64,000 nucleotides of DNA from Flagellimonas alvinocaridis (GTDB lineage: Bacteria > Bacteroidota > Bacteroidia > Flavobacteriales > Flavobacteriaceae). The notes under the pieces are model-generated. The model saw only the letters and a list, made by a program, of their open reading frames with translations, did no database searches and was not told the DNA's origin. Positions within the stretch are counted from its first letter, which is position 1. The number at the start of each line of letters is the position of its first letter. Location: the NCBI RefSeq assembly GCF_004916895.1, contig NZ_SNTZ01000008.1, forward strand, positions 50,594 to 114,593, in the 5' to 3' direction. The position numbers and the translations under genes were made by a program. Shown here in pieces: positions 27,413 to 36,903 of this stretch.

Positions 27413-28045
27413 TTATTTGCTTCCCTTAATCTGCTTTATAAAACTTCTCGCTTTTTCCGTTACTACATTCGGCCTGTCAGTTTCGTCCATTTTGGTAAGT
27501 TCACTACCAATGCCAAAACCATCGGCTCCCGCCAGCATCCACTCCTTTATATTTCCTGTATTTATTCCCCCCACAACAAAAAATTTGAGATTACTTAGCG
27601 GCCCTTTTATGGCTTTGAAATAATCCATCCCAAAGATTCCTGCCGGGAATAATTTAATAATGTCCGCACCATGTTCATTGGCCACACATATCTCAGAAGG
27701 GGTCAATGCACCCATTATTACTGGAATACCATGTGAGTGCGCCACTGGAATAATGGAGACATCTACGTTTGGTGTGACCAAAAATTGAGCTCCTGCAGCT
27801 ACAGCTTCTGCAGCCAAGTTCTTATTGGTAATCGTTCCGGCTCCAACCAAAATATTGGGATACAAGTTTCTAGCATTCCTGATTTCCTCTAAAAATCCTG
27901 GGGTATTGGATGTGATTTCCAAGACCTTTATACCGCCATCGACCAACGCGCTTATTATAGGTTGGATTTTTTGCCGATCTTTTTGTCTGATTATGGCAAC
28001 CAACTTCTCTTCTTCAAGAAAAGAGATGATTTCGTTTTTATTCAT
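27413..28045 (-). CDS. eda: Bifunctional KDPG/4-hydroxy-2-oxoglutarate aldolase
   Basis: This is a 210-residue class I aldolase. The Schiff-base Lys131 lies in IIKLFPAG, the general acid-base Glu43 in VLEITSNTP and the substrate loop in GAGTITN. It splits 2-dehydro-3-deoxy-6-phosphogluconate to pyruvate and glyceraldehyde 3-phosphate in the cytoplasm. Its start overlaps the stop of the sugar kinase gene (TCAT on the plus strand, a 4-base overlap), so the two steps of KDG catabolism are translationally coupled. Confidence 0.93.
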   Translation of the reverse strand: MNKNEIISFLEEEKLVAIIRQKDRQKIQPIISALVDGGIKVLEITSNTPGFLEEIRNARNLYPNILVGAGTITNKNLAAEAVAAGAQFLVTPNVDVSIIPVAHSHGIPVIMGALTPSEICVANEHGADIIKLFPAGIFGMDYFKAIKGPLSNLKFFVVGGINTGNIKEWMLAGADGFGIGSELTKMDETDRPNVVTEKARSFIKQIKGSK

Positions 28046-29052
28046 CGTAGTACGTATCCTTGAGTATTTCCGTTCATTATAGAGGTTATTTCCTCCTCAC
28101 TGCTGGTATGCTGATCACCCTTTACGGTATGTTTAAGTGCAAAGGCCGCCGTGGCAAAATCGAGTGCTTTTTTAGTATCCCATTGATTTCCCAAACCATG
28201 CAGAAGTCCAGCCGCAAACGCATCACCAGTACCAAAGCGATCAGTGATGTTAACCTCATAACTCCCTCTGGATACTATATTTTCATTATCCACACGCAGC
28301 AATCCGGATAATTGGTTTTGACTTGCGGAAAAATGATCGCGAACGGTAAAGGCTATTTTGGAGATGCCCAACAAACCTTCTGCTTCTTCTATGGCATTTA
28401 TGGATTTTTCCATTGAATCTTTCCCTTTTGGCTGATACCCAAATACATCTTGCAACATTCCGTAGTTGCCCAAAAGCAAATCGGTATTCTCAAGTATGGG
28501 CAGGTATACTTTTCTGGCTTTAGAGGAAGACTCCCAAAGAGTTCTTCTAAAATTGGGGTCGAAAGCAACCTTTACTCCAAGTTTTTTGGCTACTTGAGCA
28601 ACTTTAAGGGTTTCCTTTGCACAGTTCTCTGAAAGCGCAGGTGTAATTCCAGAAATGAAAAGCCAATCTTGTTTTGCCAAGATTTGGTTCCAATCAAATT
28701 CTTGCTCGGATATATCACAGATTGCCGAACCCTTTCTATCGTAAATAACTTTGGAAGGTCTTATGGAGCTGCCCGGTTCTATAAAATAGATTCCAATCCT
28801 ATTTCCTCCAAACTGTATATTATCGGTTCCAATACCATAAGACAAAAGAGACCCACATGCAGCCCGCCCCAAATCATTATTGGGAAGTTTTGTTACAAAT
28901 TGGACCGAGTTTCCTAAAATTGCCAATGAGGATGCAACATTGGACTCTGAGCCTGCAAAATTCGTCTCCATGTACTTGGAAGAATAAAGTTTTGACCCAT
29001 TCTCATAAGGTGTAAATCGCATTAGTATTTCCCCAAATGCCACAAAGCTCAT
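28042..29052 (-). CDS. kdgK: PfkB family sugar kinase, probable 2-dehydro-3-deoxygluconokinase
   Basis: This 336-residue PfkB/ribokinase-fold enzyme has an N-terminal glycine-rich block (FAGSESNVASSLAILG) and the catalytic signature ITDRFGTGDAFAAGL near residue 272, which includes the Asp base. Overlap with the KDPG aldolase gene makes 2-keto-3-deoxygluconate the likely substrate: phosphorylation gives KDPG for the aldolase. The KDG comes from uronate or aldonate breakdown, and the upstream enzymes are not in this window. Confidence 0.88.
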   Translation of the reverse strand: MSFVAFGEILMRFTPYENGSKLYSSKYMETNFAGSESNVASSLAILGNSVQFVTKLPNNDLGRAACGSLLSYGIGTDNIQFGGNRIGIYFIEPGSSIRPSKVIYDRKGSAICDISEQEFDWNQILAKQDWLFISGITPALSENCAKETLKVAQVAKKLGVKVAFDPNFRRTLWESSSKARKVYLPILENTDLLLGNYGMLQDVFGYQPKGKDSMEKSINAIEEAEGLLGISKIAFTVRDHFSASQNQLSGLLRVDNENIVSRGSYEVNITDRFGTGDAFAAGLLHGLGNQWDTKKALDFATAAFALKHTVKGDQHTSSEEEITSIMNGNTQGYVLR

Positions 29053-29104
29053 AATCTTATTTTAATGGTTAGTCCTTAAACGAAAGTGGAATTTTCATTG
29101 TACT

Positions 29105-29112
29105 CAAATTTA
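29105..29112 (-). promoter_or_regulatory. -7 promoter element for kdgK-eda
   Basis: The minus strand reads TAAATTTG, an exact TAnnTTTG match, about 53 bases upstream of the kinase start. The -33 region shows no clear TTTG. Confidence 0.4.
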
Positions 29113-29213
29113 AAAAATTGAAGAGTGATATGGGAAATAGCAGTAAACTAATTTTAGAATTAAAACTTGGCTCCTTTAGCTTACTTTATCCCACAATTCG
29201 CACCTCGACAATT

Positions 29214-29675
29214 TCAGAAGTAAAACTCTGTGGTATCAATAATGTCTTTAAGGACAAAATAACTTTCCAAGACACCTATATTGTCAATCTTGGATAGTTT
29301 TGTCCGGACAAAATCATGGTACTCATCAAGACCCGAAACATTTATTTTTAGGAAGAAATCCACCTTTCCGGCCATGTGATAGCATTCTTGGACTTCACTG
29401 AGCTTTCTGATTTGGGAATCAAACTTATCTATGAACCCTTCATTATGATACCTTAAAGACACCATACAAATAGCCGTGACAGGTTTGTTTATCCGCTTTT
29501 TATTTAAAAGTGCCACATATTTTTTGATGTATCCTTCCTTTTCCAGCTTTCTGATCCGTTCGTAAACGGGCGAAGCAGTTAGGTTCAAAGCACTTGCAAT
29601 TTTCTTTGTGGACATGCTTGAATCCTTTTGAAGAATTCTTAGAATCTTGAGATCATACTCATCCAGTCTTTCCAT
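29214..29675 (-). CDS. Lrp/AsnC family transcriptional regulator
   Basis: This 153-residue protein has an N-terminal winged helix-turn-helix (DLKILRILQKDSSMSTKKIA, then ALNLTASPVYERIRKLEKEG). A C-terminal RAM ligand-binding domain (about 65-145) follows, with YHMAGKVDFFLKI. Such regulators bind amino acids as octamers. It is divergent from a threonine-dehydrogenase-like SDR gene with a 164-base gap, which suggests it controls that gene in response to an amino acid. Confidence 0.93.
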   Translation of the reverse strand: MERLDEYDLKILRILQKDSSMSTKKIASALNLTASPVYERIRKLEKEGYIKKYVALLNKKRINKPVTAICMVSLRYHNEGFIDKFDSQIRKLSEVQECYHMAGKVDFFLKINVSGLDEYHDFVRTKLSKIDNIGVLESYFVLKDIIDTTEFYF

Positions 29676-29708
29676 GGGAAGATAAAATTACTTGTATCAA
29701 TTACATAT

Positions 29709-29716
29709 CAAACATA
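29709..29716 (-). promoter_or_regulatory. -7 promoter element for the lrp-like gene
   Basis: The minus strand reads TATGTTTG, an exact TAnnTTTG match, 34 bases upstream of the regulator start codon. It lies in the divergent region shared with the SDR gene. Confidence 0.45.
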
Positions 29717-29839
29717 ATAAAATACTTTTTATGGTAAAATACATAAATGAACATAATATTTACTGATTTTAACCCAGAACGTAGATAATAACACTATCGA
29801 TACCTAAAATGTTATACTTTCATACTTTAAAATCACACA

Positions 29840-30808
29840 ATGAAAAGGGAGGAAAAAATCTTGATAACTGGTTCTGGAGGACAACTGGGAACCACCTTGG
29901 CTAAAGCTTTGATAGACCGGTATGGAATTGAAAATGTTACGGCAACCGACCTTCATCCCAAAACAATGGATGCATGGGATATTGGTTTTTTGGACACCAC
30001 GGATGCTGCCAGTGTGGAAGCGATTGTAAAAAAGAACAAAATCTCGCAGATATACCATCTTGCCGCCATATTGTCGGCCAATGGGGAGTCCAATCCAATC
30101 CAAACATGGGACATCAACATAAAAAGCTGGCTCAATGTGTTGGAAGCTGCAAGAAAATATCAAGTCACCAAAGTTTTTTTCCCTAGCTCAATAGCAGTCT
30201 TCGGACCATCAGCAAGTAAAGCAAACACTTCCCAGACAGATTTTTTGGACCCTTTGACAGTTTATGGAATAAGTAAAGCGGCAGGGGAACAATGGGGACA
30301 CTACTTTTTTTCAAAATACGGATTGGATGTTCGTTCCCTGCGTTATCCGGGTGTTATTAGTCATGGCACATTGCCTGGCGGGGGCACTACGGATTATGCC
30401 GTGGATATTTACCATAAAGCTGTACAAAACATACCCTATACCTGTTATCTTACAGAGGATACTGCACTGCCCATGATTTATATGGATGATGCGGTAAGGG
30501 CCACGTTAGAATTAATGGATGCCCCGAAGGACAAAATACGGACCAGGACATCATATAACTTGAACGGTCTAACCATTACTCCAAAACAAATGGTTGATTC
30601 CATACGGCAATGGTTTCCACAATTTGAAATTGCCTACACTCCAGATTTTAGACAGTCCATTGCCAATGCATGGCCCTCTTCCATTGATGGGCTCCATGCC
30701 AAAAACGATTGGAATTGGTCGCCCAAATATTCGTTGGATGACATCTCCAATGAAATGATTTCCCAATTGTCCAAAACATACAACATGGAGAAAGACAGTG
30801 TCTTCTAA
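29840..30808 (+). CDS. NAD-dependent epimerase/dehydratase-type SDR, L-threonine 3-dehydrogenase-like
   Basis: This is a 322-residue extended SDR. The NAD loop is ILITGSGGQLGTTLA at the N-terminus, an Asp of ATDLHP accepts the ribose, and the catalytic YGISK lies near residue 143. The best match by pattern is the SDR-type L-threonine 3-dehydrogenase of Bacteroidota, which makes 2-amino-3-oxobutyrate. Markers are the early GQLG, HLAAILSANGE and the SLRYPGVIS segment. The divergent Lrp-family gene supports an amino-acid role. A sugar-nucleotide epimerase is the alternative. Confidence 0.8.
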   Translation: MKREEKILITGSGGQLGTTLAKALIDRYGIENVTATDLHPKTMDAWDIGFLDTTDAASVEAIVKKNKISQIYHLAAILSANGESNPIQTWDINIKSWLNVLEAARKYQVTKVFFPSSIAVFGPSASKANTSQTDFLDPLTVYGISKAAGEQWGHYFFSKYGLDVRSLRYPGVISHGTLPGGGTTDYAVDIYHKAVQNIPYTCYLTEDTALPMIYMDDAVRATLELMDAPKDKIRTRTSYNLNGLTITPKQMVDSIRQWFPQFEIAYTPDFRQSIANAWPSSIDGLHAKNDWNWSPKYSLDDISNEMISQLSKTYNMEKDSVF

Positions 30809-30946
30809 AATCTTTTTATTGGAACGGGATTCCTAGCCAAATAAAATCAGGAAGATATAACAATCCGCTTTCTTGAATTAATTTTAAAGACAGCGCATTT
30901 TCAAGACAAAAGCTCTCTTATCAATTATGCTTGTTGGGTAACGCTT

Positions 30947-33214
30947 TTACCCATTTGCCAAAGAAGGCAGTTTGGACATGAAGGGTTGTTGGTAATATCT
31001 TTCGCCCGTTGCTTTGTACAGGGCATTGGCCAATGCGGCAAAAATTGGTGGAAAGGTGGGTTCGCCCAATCCAGTTGGGTCGATCTTATTTTCCACAAAA
31101 TGTACTTCAATTTCCTTAGGGCTTTCTTGCATCCGGATCATCCGATAGGAATCAAAATTATTTTTGGAGGGTATCCCGTCTTCAAATCTTAACTCTCCAA
31201 AAAAGGCATTGCCAATACCGTCCACAATTCCCCCTTCTGCCATATTCTTGGCCCCATCTGGGTTGACTACCATACCGCAGTCCAAAACACAAGTTACTTT
31301 TTCCACTCTGGGTTTTCCATCTTCCATAACCAAATCCAATACTTGGGCTGCATAAGAGTTATGACAAAAATAAGCGGCTACGCCACGGCTTAGGTTTGGC
31401 TGTTGGTCTTCCCAATTTGACTTCTCCTTGACCTTTTTCAAAACTCCCGCATAGCGAGTGGGGTCATAGTCATTTGTTGTGCCCTCCAAGGGGCTATTGA
31501 TGGCCTTCTCCAAGAGTTCCAAACGAAAATCTATAGGGTCTTTCTCAGCTAGTTCGGCCACTTCATCCAAAAAGGATTGTTCTGCACTTGCCATAAAATT
31601 GGAGCTCGGCGCCCTAAAAGAGCCTACCGTAATATTGCTATCTATTGTCCAGCTTTCTGCCAAATAGTTGTCCACAGCTCCAGCAGGGAATCTATTCTCA
31701 TGCAAAGGGCTTTCGGGGATACCACCTGCGTTGACATGATAGGCAATTAGATTATTATTGGCATCCAAACCTGCTTTTAGTTTTATAAGATAGGTTGGCC
31801 GATAGACCCCATCCGTCATATCATCCTCCCGAGTATAGATCAATTTAACCGGAGCCTTCATACGCTCGGAAATCAAGGCAGCTTCCACAGCCCAATGGGC
31901 GTAAGAGCGTCTACCATACCCTCCACCTAAACGAGTCATTTTAATATCAATTTTTTCCAATGGAATTCCCATACGTGCCGATAACGTCTGTTCCGTAAAT
32001 TCTGGCTTTTGTAATGGTCCTATCAATTCTGCCTTTCCGTCCTTCACATCGGCAAAAAAGTTCATAGGCTCCATGCAGTTGTGCGCCAAAAATGGCGCTG
32101 TATAGGTACGCTCTATTATTTTGACCGCTTGTTTGAATGCAGCTTCGGGATTACCATCCTTGCGACGGACCTCCCCTCCTTTGGCCGCTCTATCTTCCAT
32201 ATTGGCCAAATGATTTTCTGTACTTTCAAGCCCGGCAGGTGTATGCTGTTTCCATGCATTCCCAAACCTATCTCTAGTATCGGTTGAACTTTCAATAGGT
32301 TCACATGCTATCTTGATTGCTTTCTTGGCCTGCATCACCTCCCATGTGGAATCACCCACAATGACCACTACCTCATTATAGGTCCGGGTATCAAAAAAAG
32401 TCTTGACGTAATCATCGTTAAAGACTTTAATTTTAAAAATATCCCTAATGCCCGGCATGTTTCTGGCTTGGCTGTCATCTATTGATTTAAGTTTCAAACC
32501 GAAAGCTGGGGGATGCACAATCATGGCAATGAGCATACCTTCCTTTTGGGTATCCATTCCAAAAAGAGGCTTGCCAGTAACAATATCAGGTCCGTCTACA
32601 TTTTTACGGGAAGTACCAATAATGTTGAACTCATTGTATTCCTTTAGTTGAACCTCCTCAGGAACTTTAAACTTTGCTGCGACAGAAGCCACCTCCCCAT
32701 ATCCTAAGGAGTTTCCGGAATCTTCGTGAGTTAGTCTGCCCTTTGCTGTTTTTATCTCACTCACTGGAACCTTCCAAGCATCAGCCGCAGCCATCTTCAG
32801 CATGTGTCGTGCCGATGCTCCCGCCATTCGTAATCCGGGCCATCCTCTTCTAATGGCTTGGCTACCCCCAATAAATTGAAAACTGAAAGCATCCGTGTCC
32901 AAAGGGGCCTGTTCAACAATGACATCTTTCCAGTCCACATCCAATTCATCAGCCACAATCATGGGCATGGAAGTCTTAACGTTCTGACCTCCTTCAGGAT
33001 TAGGGGAAAAAATGGTTACTAGACCATTTTCACCAATCTTTATATACCCATTCATTTGGAACCATTCCTTGGGCATTTCTTTGCCTGTCAAACTTCCAGT
33101 GTCTTTTGGTCTACAAGAATTTAGCCAGCTAAATCCCAAAACCAGCCCACCACTGGCCAAACTGGTATTTTTGATAAAAGTCCGTCTACCTATTTTGGTT
33201 TTTACAAGTGTCAT
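30947..33214 (-). CDS. Molybdopterin-binding large subunit, isoquinoline oxidoreductase type, copy 2
   Basis: The start at the ATG 33214 matches the MTLV-x-T N-terminus of the paralogue upstream; the longer frame starts with TTG. It has a twin-arginine signal with lipobox-like end (GRRTFIKNTSLASGGLVLGF, then LNSCRPK). Next come the hammerhead and catalytic domains of the xanthine dehydrogenase superfamily (GTSRKNVDGPDIVTGKPLFG, GGGYGRRSYAHW, GSFRAPSSNF, and LDEVAELAEKDPIDFRLELL near the active site). It is the third gene of the operon. The FAD subunit is absent, as is usual for IorAB-type enzymes. The substrate is unknown. Confidence 0.9.
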   Translation of the reverse strand: MTLVKTKIGRRTFIKNTSLASGGLVLGFSWLNSCRPKDTGSLTGKEMPKEWFQMNGYIKIGENGLVTIFSPNPEGGQNVKTSMPMIVADELDVDWKDVIVEQAPLDTDAFSFQFIGGSQAIRRGWPGLRMAGASARHMLKMAAADAWKVPVSEIKTAKGRLTHEDSGNSLGYGEVASVAAKFKVPEEVQLKEYNEFNIIGTSRKNVDGPDIVTGKPLFGMDTQKEGMLIAMIVHPPAFGLKLKSIDDSQARNMPGIRDIFKIKVFNDDYVKTFFDTRTYNEVVVIVGDSTWEVMQAKKAIKIACEPIESSTDTRDRFGNAWKQHTPAGLESTENHLANMEDRAAKGGEVRRKDGNPEAAFKQAVKIIERTYTAPFLAHNCMEPMNFFADVKDGKAELIGPLQKPEFTEQTLSARMGIPLEKIDIKMTRLGGGYGRRSYAHWAVEAALISERMKAPVKLIYTREDDMTDGVYRPTYLIKLKAGLDANNNLIAYHVNAGGIPESPLHENRFPAGAVDNYLAESWTIDSNITVGSFRAPSSNFMASAEQSFLDEVAELAEKDPIDFRLELLEKAINSPLEGTTNDYDPTRYAGVLKKVKEKSNWEDQQPNLSRGVAAYFCHNSYAAQVLDLVMEDGKPRVEKVTCVLDCGMVVNPDGAKNMAEGGIVDGIGNAFFGELRFEDGIPSKNNFDSYRMIRMQESPKEIEVHFVENKIDPTGLGEPTFPPIFAALANALYKATGERYYQQPFMSKLPSLANG

Positions 33215-33238
33215 ATTTGCCAATTGGCCAATCGTATT

Positions 33239-35509
33239 TTAACCTATTAAAGGAGGTTTGTCCGTTATAAAAGGTTGATGGTAATACCTCCTACCTGTAG
33301 CTTTGTACAGAGCGTTTGCCAAAGCACCCATAATGGGTGGAAAAGGGGGTTCGCCCATTCCTGTAGGGTCTATATCACTTTCTACAAAATGGGTTTCAAC
33401 GGCTTTTGGCGCCTCACGATGTCGTATCAAGCGATAGCGGTCAAAATTGATTTGTTCCGGTGCACCATCTTTAAAGGTAAGTCCACTGTACATGGCATGC
33501 CCAATTCCATCAACAGCACCACCTTCAGATAAGTTTGATGCAGCATCAGGGTTTACCACGATACCACAATCTATGGCGGCAGTGACTTTTTGAACCACAG
33601 GAGTATCATTCTCCATAACAACATCCAAAACTTGGGCCACATAACTTTGATGACAGAAATAAGCCGAAACACCTCTGTGCACGCCGGCTTCATTTTGACC
33701 CCAATTTGCCTTTTCCCGAACCAATTTTAACACTCCCGCATATCGTGAAGCATCATAATCGTTGGATTCTGGACTACCCACAGGATTTTCTTCTGCCCTT
33801 TTCAAAAGCTCCAATCTAAAATCGATGGGGTCTTTGCCCATTTCCTCTGCCAATTCGTCTAAAAAGGATTGCTCCGCCCCGGCAATAAAATTAGAACGTG
33901 GAGCCCGGAATGCCCCTGTGGTTATGTTTGTGTCAACGGTGAAATCTTCTGCTAAATAATTATCAATGGAACCTGCTGGAAAGCGATTCGCAAAGAGCGG
34001 ACTCTCAGGGATGCCTCCTGCCTTGACATGGAAACCAATCAAATTATTATCCGCATCCAACGCAGCACGGTAAGTGGCATAATACGATGGGCGATAAATA
34101 CCTTGGGACATATCATCTTCACGAGTATACACCAGCTTCACAGGTGCACTCATCCTTTGCGAGATAACTGCAACTTCTACCATAAAATGGCCGTATAATC
34201 TACGTCCAAAACCACCCCCTTGGCGGGTCATCTGAATATCTACTTTTTCCAATGGAAGACCCAAACGTTCAGCAACGGCCACCTCCATCCATTCCGGGGT
34301 TTGTGTTGGCCCCAATAGTTCGGCATGGTCTTCGGTTACATTGGCAAAGAAATTCATGGGTTCCATAGTGTTATGGGCCAAAAACGGACAACTGTAGCTT
34401 CGTTCTATAACCTTGGCCGCATTCTTAAAGGCCTGCTCTGGGTTCCCATCCCTTCGGGCCACTTTTGCAGTACTGGCAATCAGTTCTTTCAACCTCTTGG
34501 TATGACTTTCCGAATCTTCCATACCGGCAGGATGTTTCACCTTCATCTCGTTTCCGAACAAGGTAAGATTTTGTGTGACCTCCGGGGCATCTTCCCATTC
34601 TACATTCAATGCTTTCTTAGCTTGGAATACTTGCCAAGTGGTTTCCCCAACCACTACGACAACTTCATTAAAGGCCGTAAAATGGAATGCCATTTTATCA
34701 AAATCGTCATCATATAATTTTACGGAAAAAACATCTCGAATACCGGGCATTTTTTTGACCTCCTCCGCATCAAAGGATTTCAATTGCTTTCCAAACGCCG
34801 GTGGGTGGACCAAAGAAGCAATCAACATACCTTCCCGCATCACATCGATACCAAATAGCGGTTTTCCAGTCACTATTTTTTTACCATCCACATTTTTACG
34901 GGATGTTCCAATAATGGAGAATTCTGAATTTTTCTTTAATTCGACCTCCTCGGGCACTTCTATTTGTGCAGCTGCTGAAACCATTTCTCCATAACCAGCA
35001 GAATTGCCACTGGCTTCATGCGTCAAAACCCCAGCTATTGCGGTAATCTCGCTAGCAGGAACCTGCCAAGCTTGGGCGGCAGCCTCTTTCAGCATATGGC
35101 GTGCTGTTGCACCTGCCATACGTAGGTTCTGCCAAGAACTGCTTATAGATCTACTACCTCCAGCAACTTGCCAACTATATAAATTGGTGTTGAGGGGTGC
35201 TTGCTCCACAACCACATTTTTCCAATCAATTTCCAATTCGTCCGCCACGATCATGGGCATGGAAGTTCTAACGTTCTGGCCAATTTCAGGATTGGGGGAC
35301 ATGATCGTTACTACGCCATTGTCTCCAATTTTTAGATATCCGTTGATTTCATACCACGTTTCGGGCATTTCCAACTCCATGGCAACGGCTTCGGCAACCT
35401 TAGGCTTGCAAGCATTAAAAAAGCTAAACCCAAGTACCAATCCACCCCCAGCCATGCCGGTATTTTTTATAAAGGCCCTGCGACCCAATTGTGTTCTTAC
35501 TAGTGTCAT
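33239..35509 (-). CDS. Molybdopterin-binding large subunit, isoquinoline oxidoreductase type, copy 1
   Basis: This 756-residue protein has a Tat signal (GRRAFIKNTGMAGGGLVLGF, then FNACKPK). Its cofactor and active-site blocks are colinear with the downstream copy (GGGFGRRLYGHF, GAFRAPRSNFIAG, LDELAEEMGKDPIDFRLELL, LSEGGAVDGIGHAMY). It starts 20 bases after the 2Fe-2S subunit gene. Tat export together with the Mo-cytosine dinucleotide cofactor implies a periplasmic enzyme folded before export. Two such subunits with one Fe-S subunit could give two enzymes or a mixed complex. Confidence 0.91.
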   Translation of the reverse strand: MTLVRTQLGRRAFIKNTGMAGGGLVLGFSFFNACKPKVAEAVAMELEMPETWYEINGYLKIGDNGVVTIMSPNPEIGQNVRTSMPMIVADELEIDWKNVVVEQAPLNTNLYSWQVAGGSRSISSSWQNLRMAGATARHMLKEAAAQAWQVPASEITAIAGVLTHEASGNSAGYGEMVSAAAQIEVPEEVELKKNSEFSIIGTSRKNVDGKKIVTGKPLFGIDVMREGMLIASLVHPPAFGKQLKSFDAEEVKKMPGIRDVFSVKLYDDDFDKMAFHFTAFNEVVVVVGETTWQVFQAKKALNVEWEDAPEVTQNLTLFGNEMKVKHPAGMEDSESHTKRLKELIASTAKVARRDGNPEQAFKNAAKVIERSYSCPFLAHNTMEPMNFFANVTEDHAELLGPTQTPEWMEVAVAERLGLPLEKVDIQMTRQGGGFGRRLYGHFMVEVAVISQRMSAPVKLVYTREDDMSQGIYRPSYYATYRAALDADNNLIGFHVKAGGIPESPLFANRFPAGSIDNYLAEDFTVDTNITTGAFRAPRSNFIAGAEQSFLDELAEEMGKDPIDFRLELLKRAEENPVGSPESNDYDASRYAGVLKLVREKANWGQNEAGVHRGVSAYFCHQSYVAQVLDVVMENDTPVVQKVTAAIDCGIVVNPDAASNLSEGGAVDGIGHAMYSGLTFKDGAPEQINFDRYRLIRHREAPKAVETHFVESDIDPTGMGEPPFPPIMGALANALYKATGRRYYHQPFITDKPPLIG

Positions 35510-35529
35510 TTTTTAAGGATTAGGGTGAA

Positions 35530-35991
35530 TTAAGAGTTGTTTTCCGCAGCCAACTTAACGGCTTTTTTTATACGGGTATAGGTTCCGCAACGACAAATAT
35601 TGCCATTCATGGCCGTAGCAATTTCATCATCCGTTGGGGATGAATTTCTTTTTAAAAGGGCTGAAGCGCTCATGATCTGCCCTGCTTGGCAATAACCGCA
35701 TTGTGGGACATCAATCTCCAACCAAGCTTTTTGAACAGGATGGTCGCCGTGTTCCGATAAACCTTCTATGGTGGTAATTTCCTCATCGCCTACGGCGGAT
35801 ACCGGTAATTGGCAGGAACGTACCGCATTGTCTCCCAAATGAATGGTACAAGCACCGCACTGTGCAATCCCACAGCCAAATTTTGTGCCCACCATCTGTA
35901 AGTGGTCACGTAATACCCAAAGCATTGGAGTAGCGCCATCTACATCTACTGTTTGGGTTTTTCCATTGATTTTTAGATTATATGTTGCCAT
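35530..35991 (-). CDS. (2Fe-2S)-binding small subunit of a molybdenum hydroxylase (IorA/CoxS type)
   Basis: This 153-residue protein has two [2Fe-2S] sites. The plant-ferredoxin type is [15 protein letters not shown] plus a further Cys in VRSCQLP. The C-terminal one is CGYCQAGQ together with [11 protein letters not shown]. It passes electrons from the molybdenum subunit. It carries no signal peptide, so it would be exported by hitch-hiking with a Tat-borne large subunit. It is the first gene of the three-gene operon. Confidence 0.94.
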   Translation of the reverse strand: MATYNLKINGKTQTVDVDGATPMLWVLRDHLQMVGTKFGCGIAQCGACTIHLGDNAVRSCQLPVSAVGDEEITTIEGLSEHGDHPVQKAWLEIDVPQCGYCQAGQIMSASALLKRNSSPTDDEIATAMNGNICRCGTYTRIKKAVKLAAENNS

Positions 35992-36069
35992 AATGAAAGC
36001 GTTTGCTTTAAAATACTAAATTATGTGTTTGGATTCTATCTAAATTATTGATTTATTATCGAGTAAACG

Positions 36070-36846
36070 TTAATTTTTCTTCTTCTTTCCAATTCGTTTG
36101 TTGGCACTTCCAAAACTATAGTTCAAGGATATGTTCCATGTAAAATCATCTTCCGGAACAATCTCTGTATCAATTGCTTTGTTAAAAATAGCCGAGATGG
36201 ATACGGGAAAATCCCTTTTGGCCAGAGTCACAAAACCTACCGCATAGAATCCCTCCTTGTCATCCATTCTCAAATAATAGGTTTGAGGGGATATATTAAA
36301 ATGGAGGTCTTTGGTTATGTTGAGGTTGTTGAAATAGGAATTCAGCACAAGAAAATTAGTCTGCTTTACGCCCTCGTCGAAACCTCTGCCATGTAGATAG
36401 TAGATACCAATTCCTGTATTTTCTCCCAATTTATAACTCGGAGCAATTTCTGCGGCCAGATAACGTCTAGACTCCAGTATCTCCTCGGACTGTCCGTCAC
36501 GAATTACACTAACGGTCCTGAAATTCAACGCCGGGTGTGCCCCCACTCGAAGCGAAAATCGCTCTTTTTGAACGGCTTTATAGCGGAACCAAAACAAAAA
36601 TGACCATGGTTTACCCTCTAGGGCAAAACGCATATCAGGTTCAAAGCTTAGTTTTCCCTTGGTAAATTTTAAATCGAACAACAAAGCCGGGTCTCCCAAT
36701 GAAAAGGATGGGACCAATGAAATTCCGTTGTGCGTTACACTGGCCGAACCCCTGAAATCATCCAAAAATTTGCGCTCATCCTCTTGAGAATACCCCTGGT
36801 AAAATAAGGTTACAAAAAGTACGAGTAAAAGATTGGCGCTTTTCAT
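36070..36846 (-). CDS. Probable outer-membrane beta-barrel protein of unknown function
   Basis: This 258-residue protein has a signal peptide (ANLLLVLFVTLFYQGYSQ). The mature part is a regular alternation of amphipathic strands with aromatic ends (for example FLFWFRYKAVQKERFSLRVG, GFYAVGFVTLAKRDFPVSIS, FTWNISLNYSFG), as in small outer-membrane barrels. The tail is an unusual cluster of basic residues (NKRIGKKKKN). I do not recognise a named family. It stands alone between the molybdoenzyme operon and the cupin gene. Confidence 0.72.
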   Translation of the reverse strand: MKSANLLLVLFVTLFYQGYSQEDERKFLDDFRGSASVTHNGISLVPSFSLGDPALLFDLKFTKGKLSFEPDMRFALEGKPWSFLFWFRYKAVQKERFSLRVGAHPALNFRTVSVIRDGQSEEILESRRYLAAEIAPSYKLGENTGIGIYYLHGRGFDEGVKQTNFLVLNSYFNNLNITKDLHFNISPQTYYLRMDDKEGFYAVGFVTLAKRDFPVSISAIFNKAIDTEIVPEDDFTWNISLNYSFGSANKRIGKKKKN

Positions 36847-36903
36847 TTTCGACTTAACTATAAATTCATTGTATGTTTTGCTTTACTAGCTTTTAAAGGG
36901 GCA

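Noticed and set aside
35004..35516. A 170-codon plus-strand frame opposite the molybdenum subunit N-terminus
   Set aside because: It is a mirror of the Tat-signal region of copy 1; the minus-strand gene is certain.
36001..36060. Search for a terminator or operator before the molybdoenzyme operon
   Set aside because: AT-rich sequence with no exact TAnnTTTG and no inverted repeat beyond chance.
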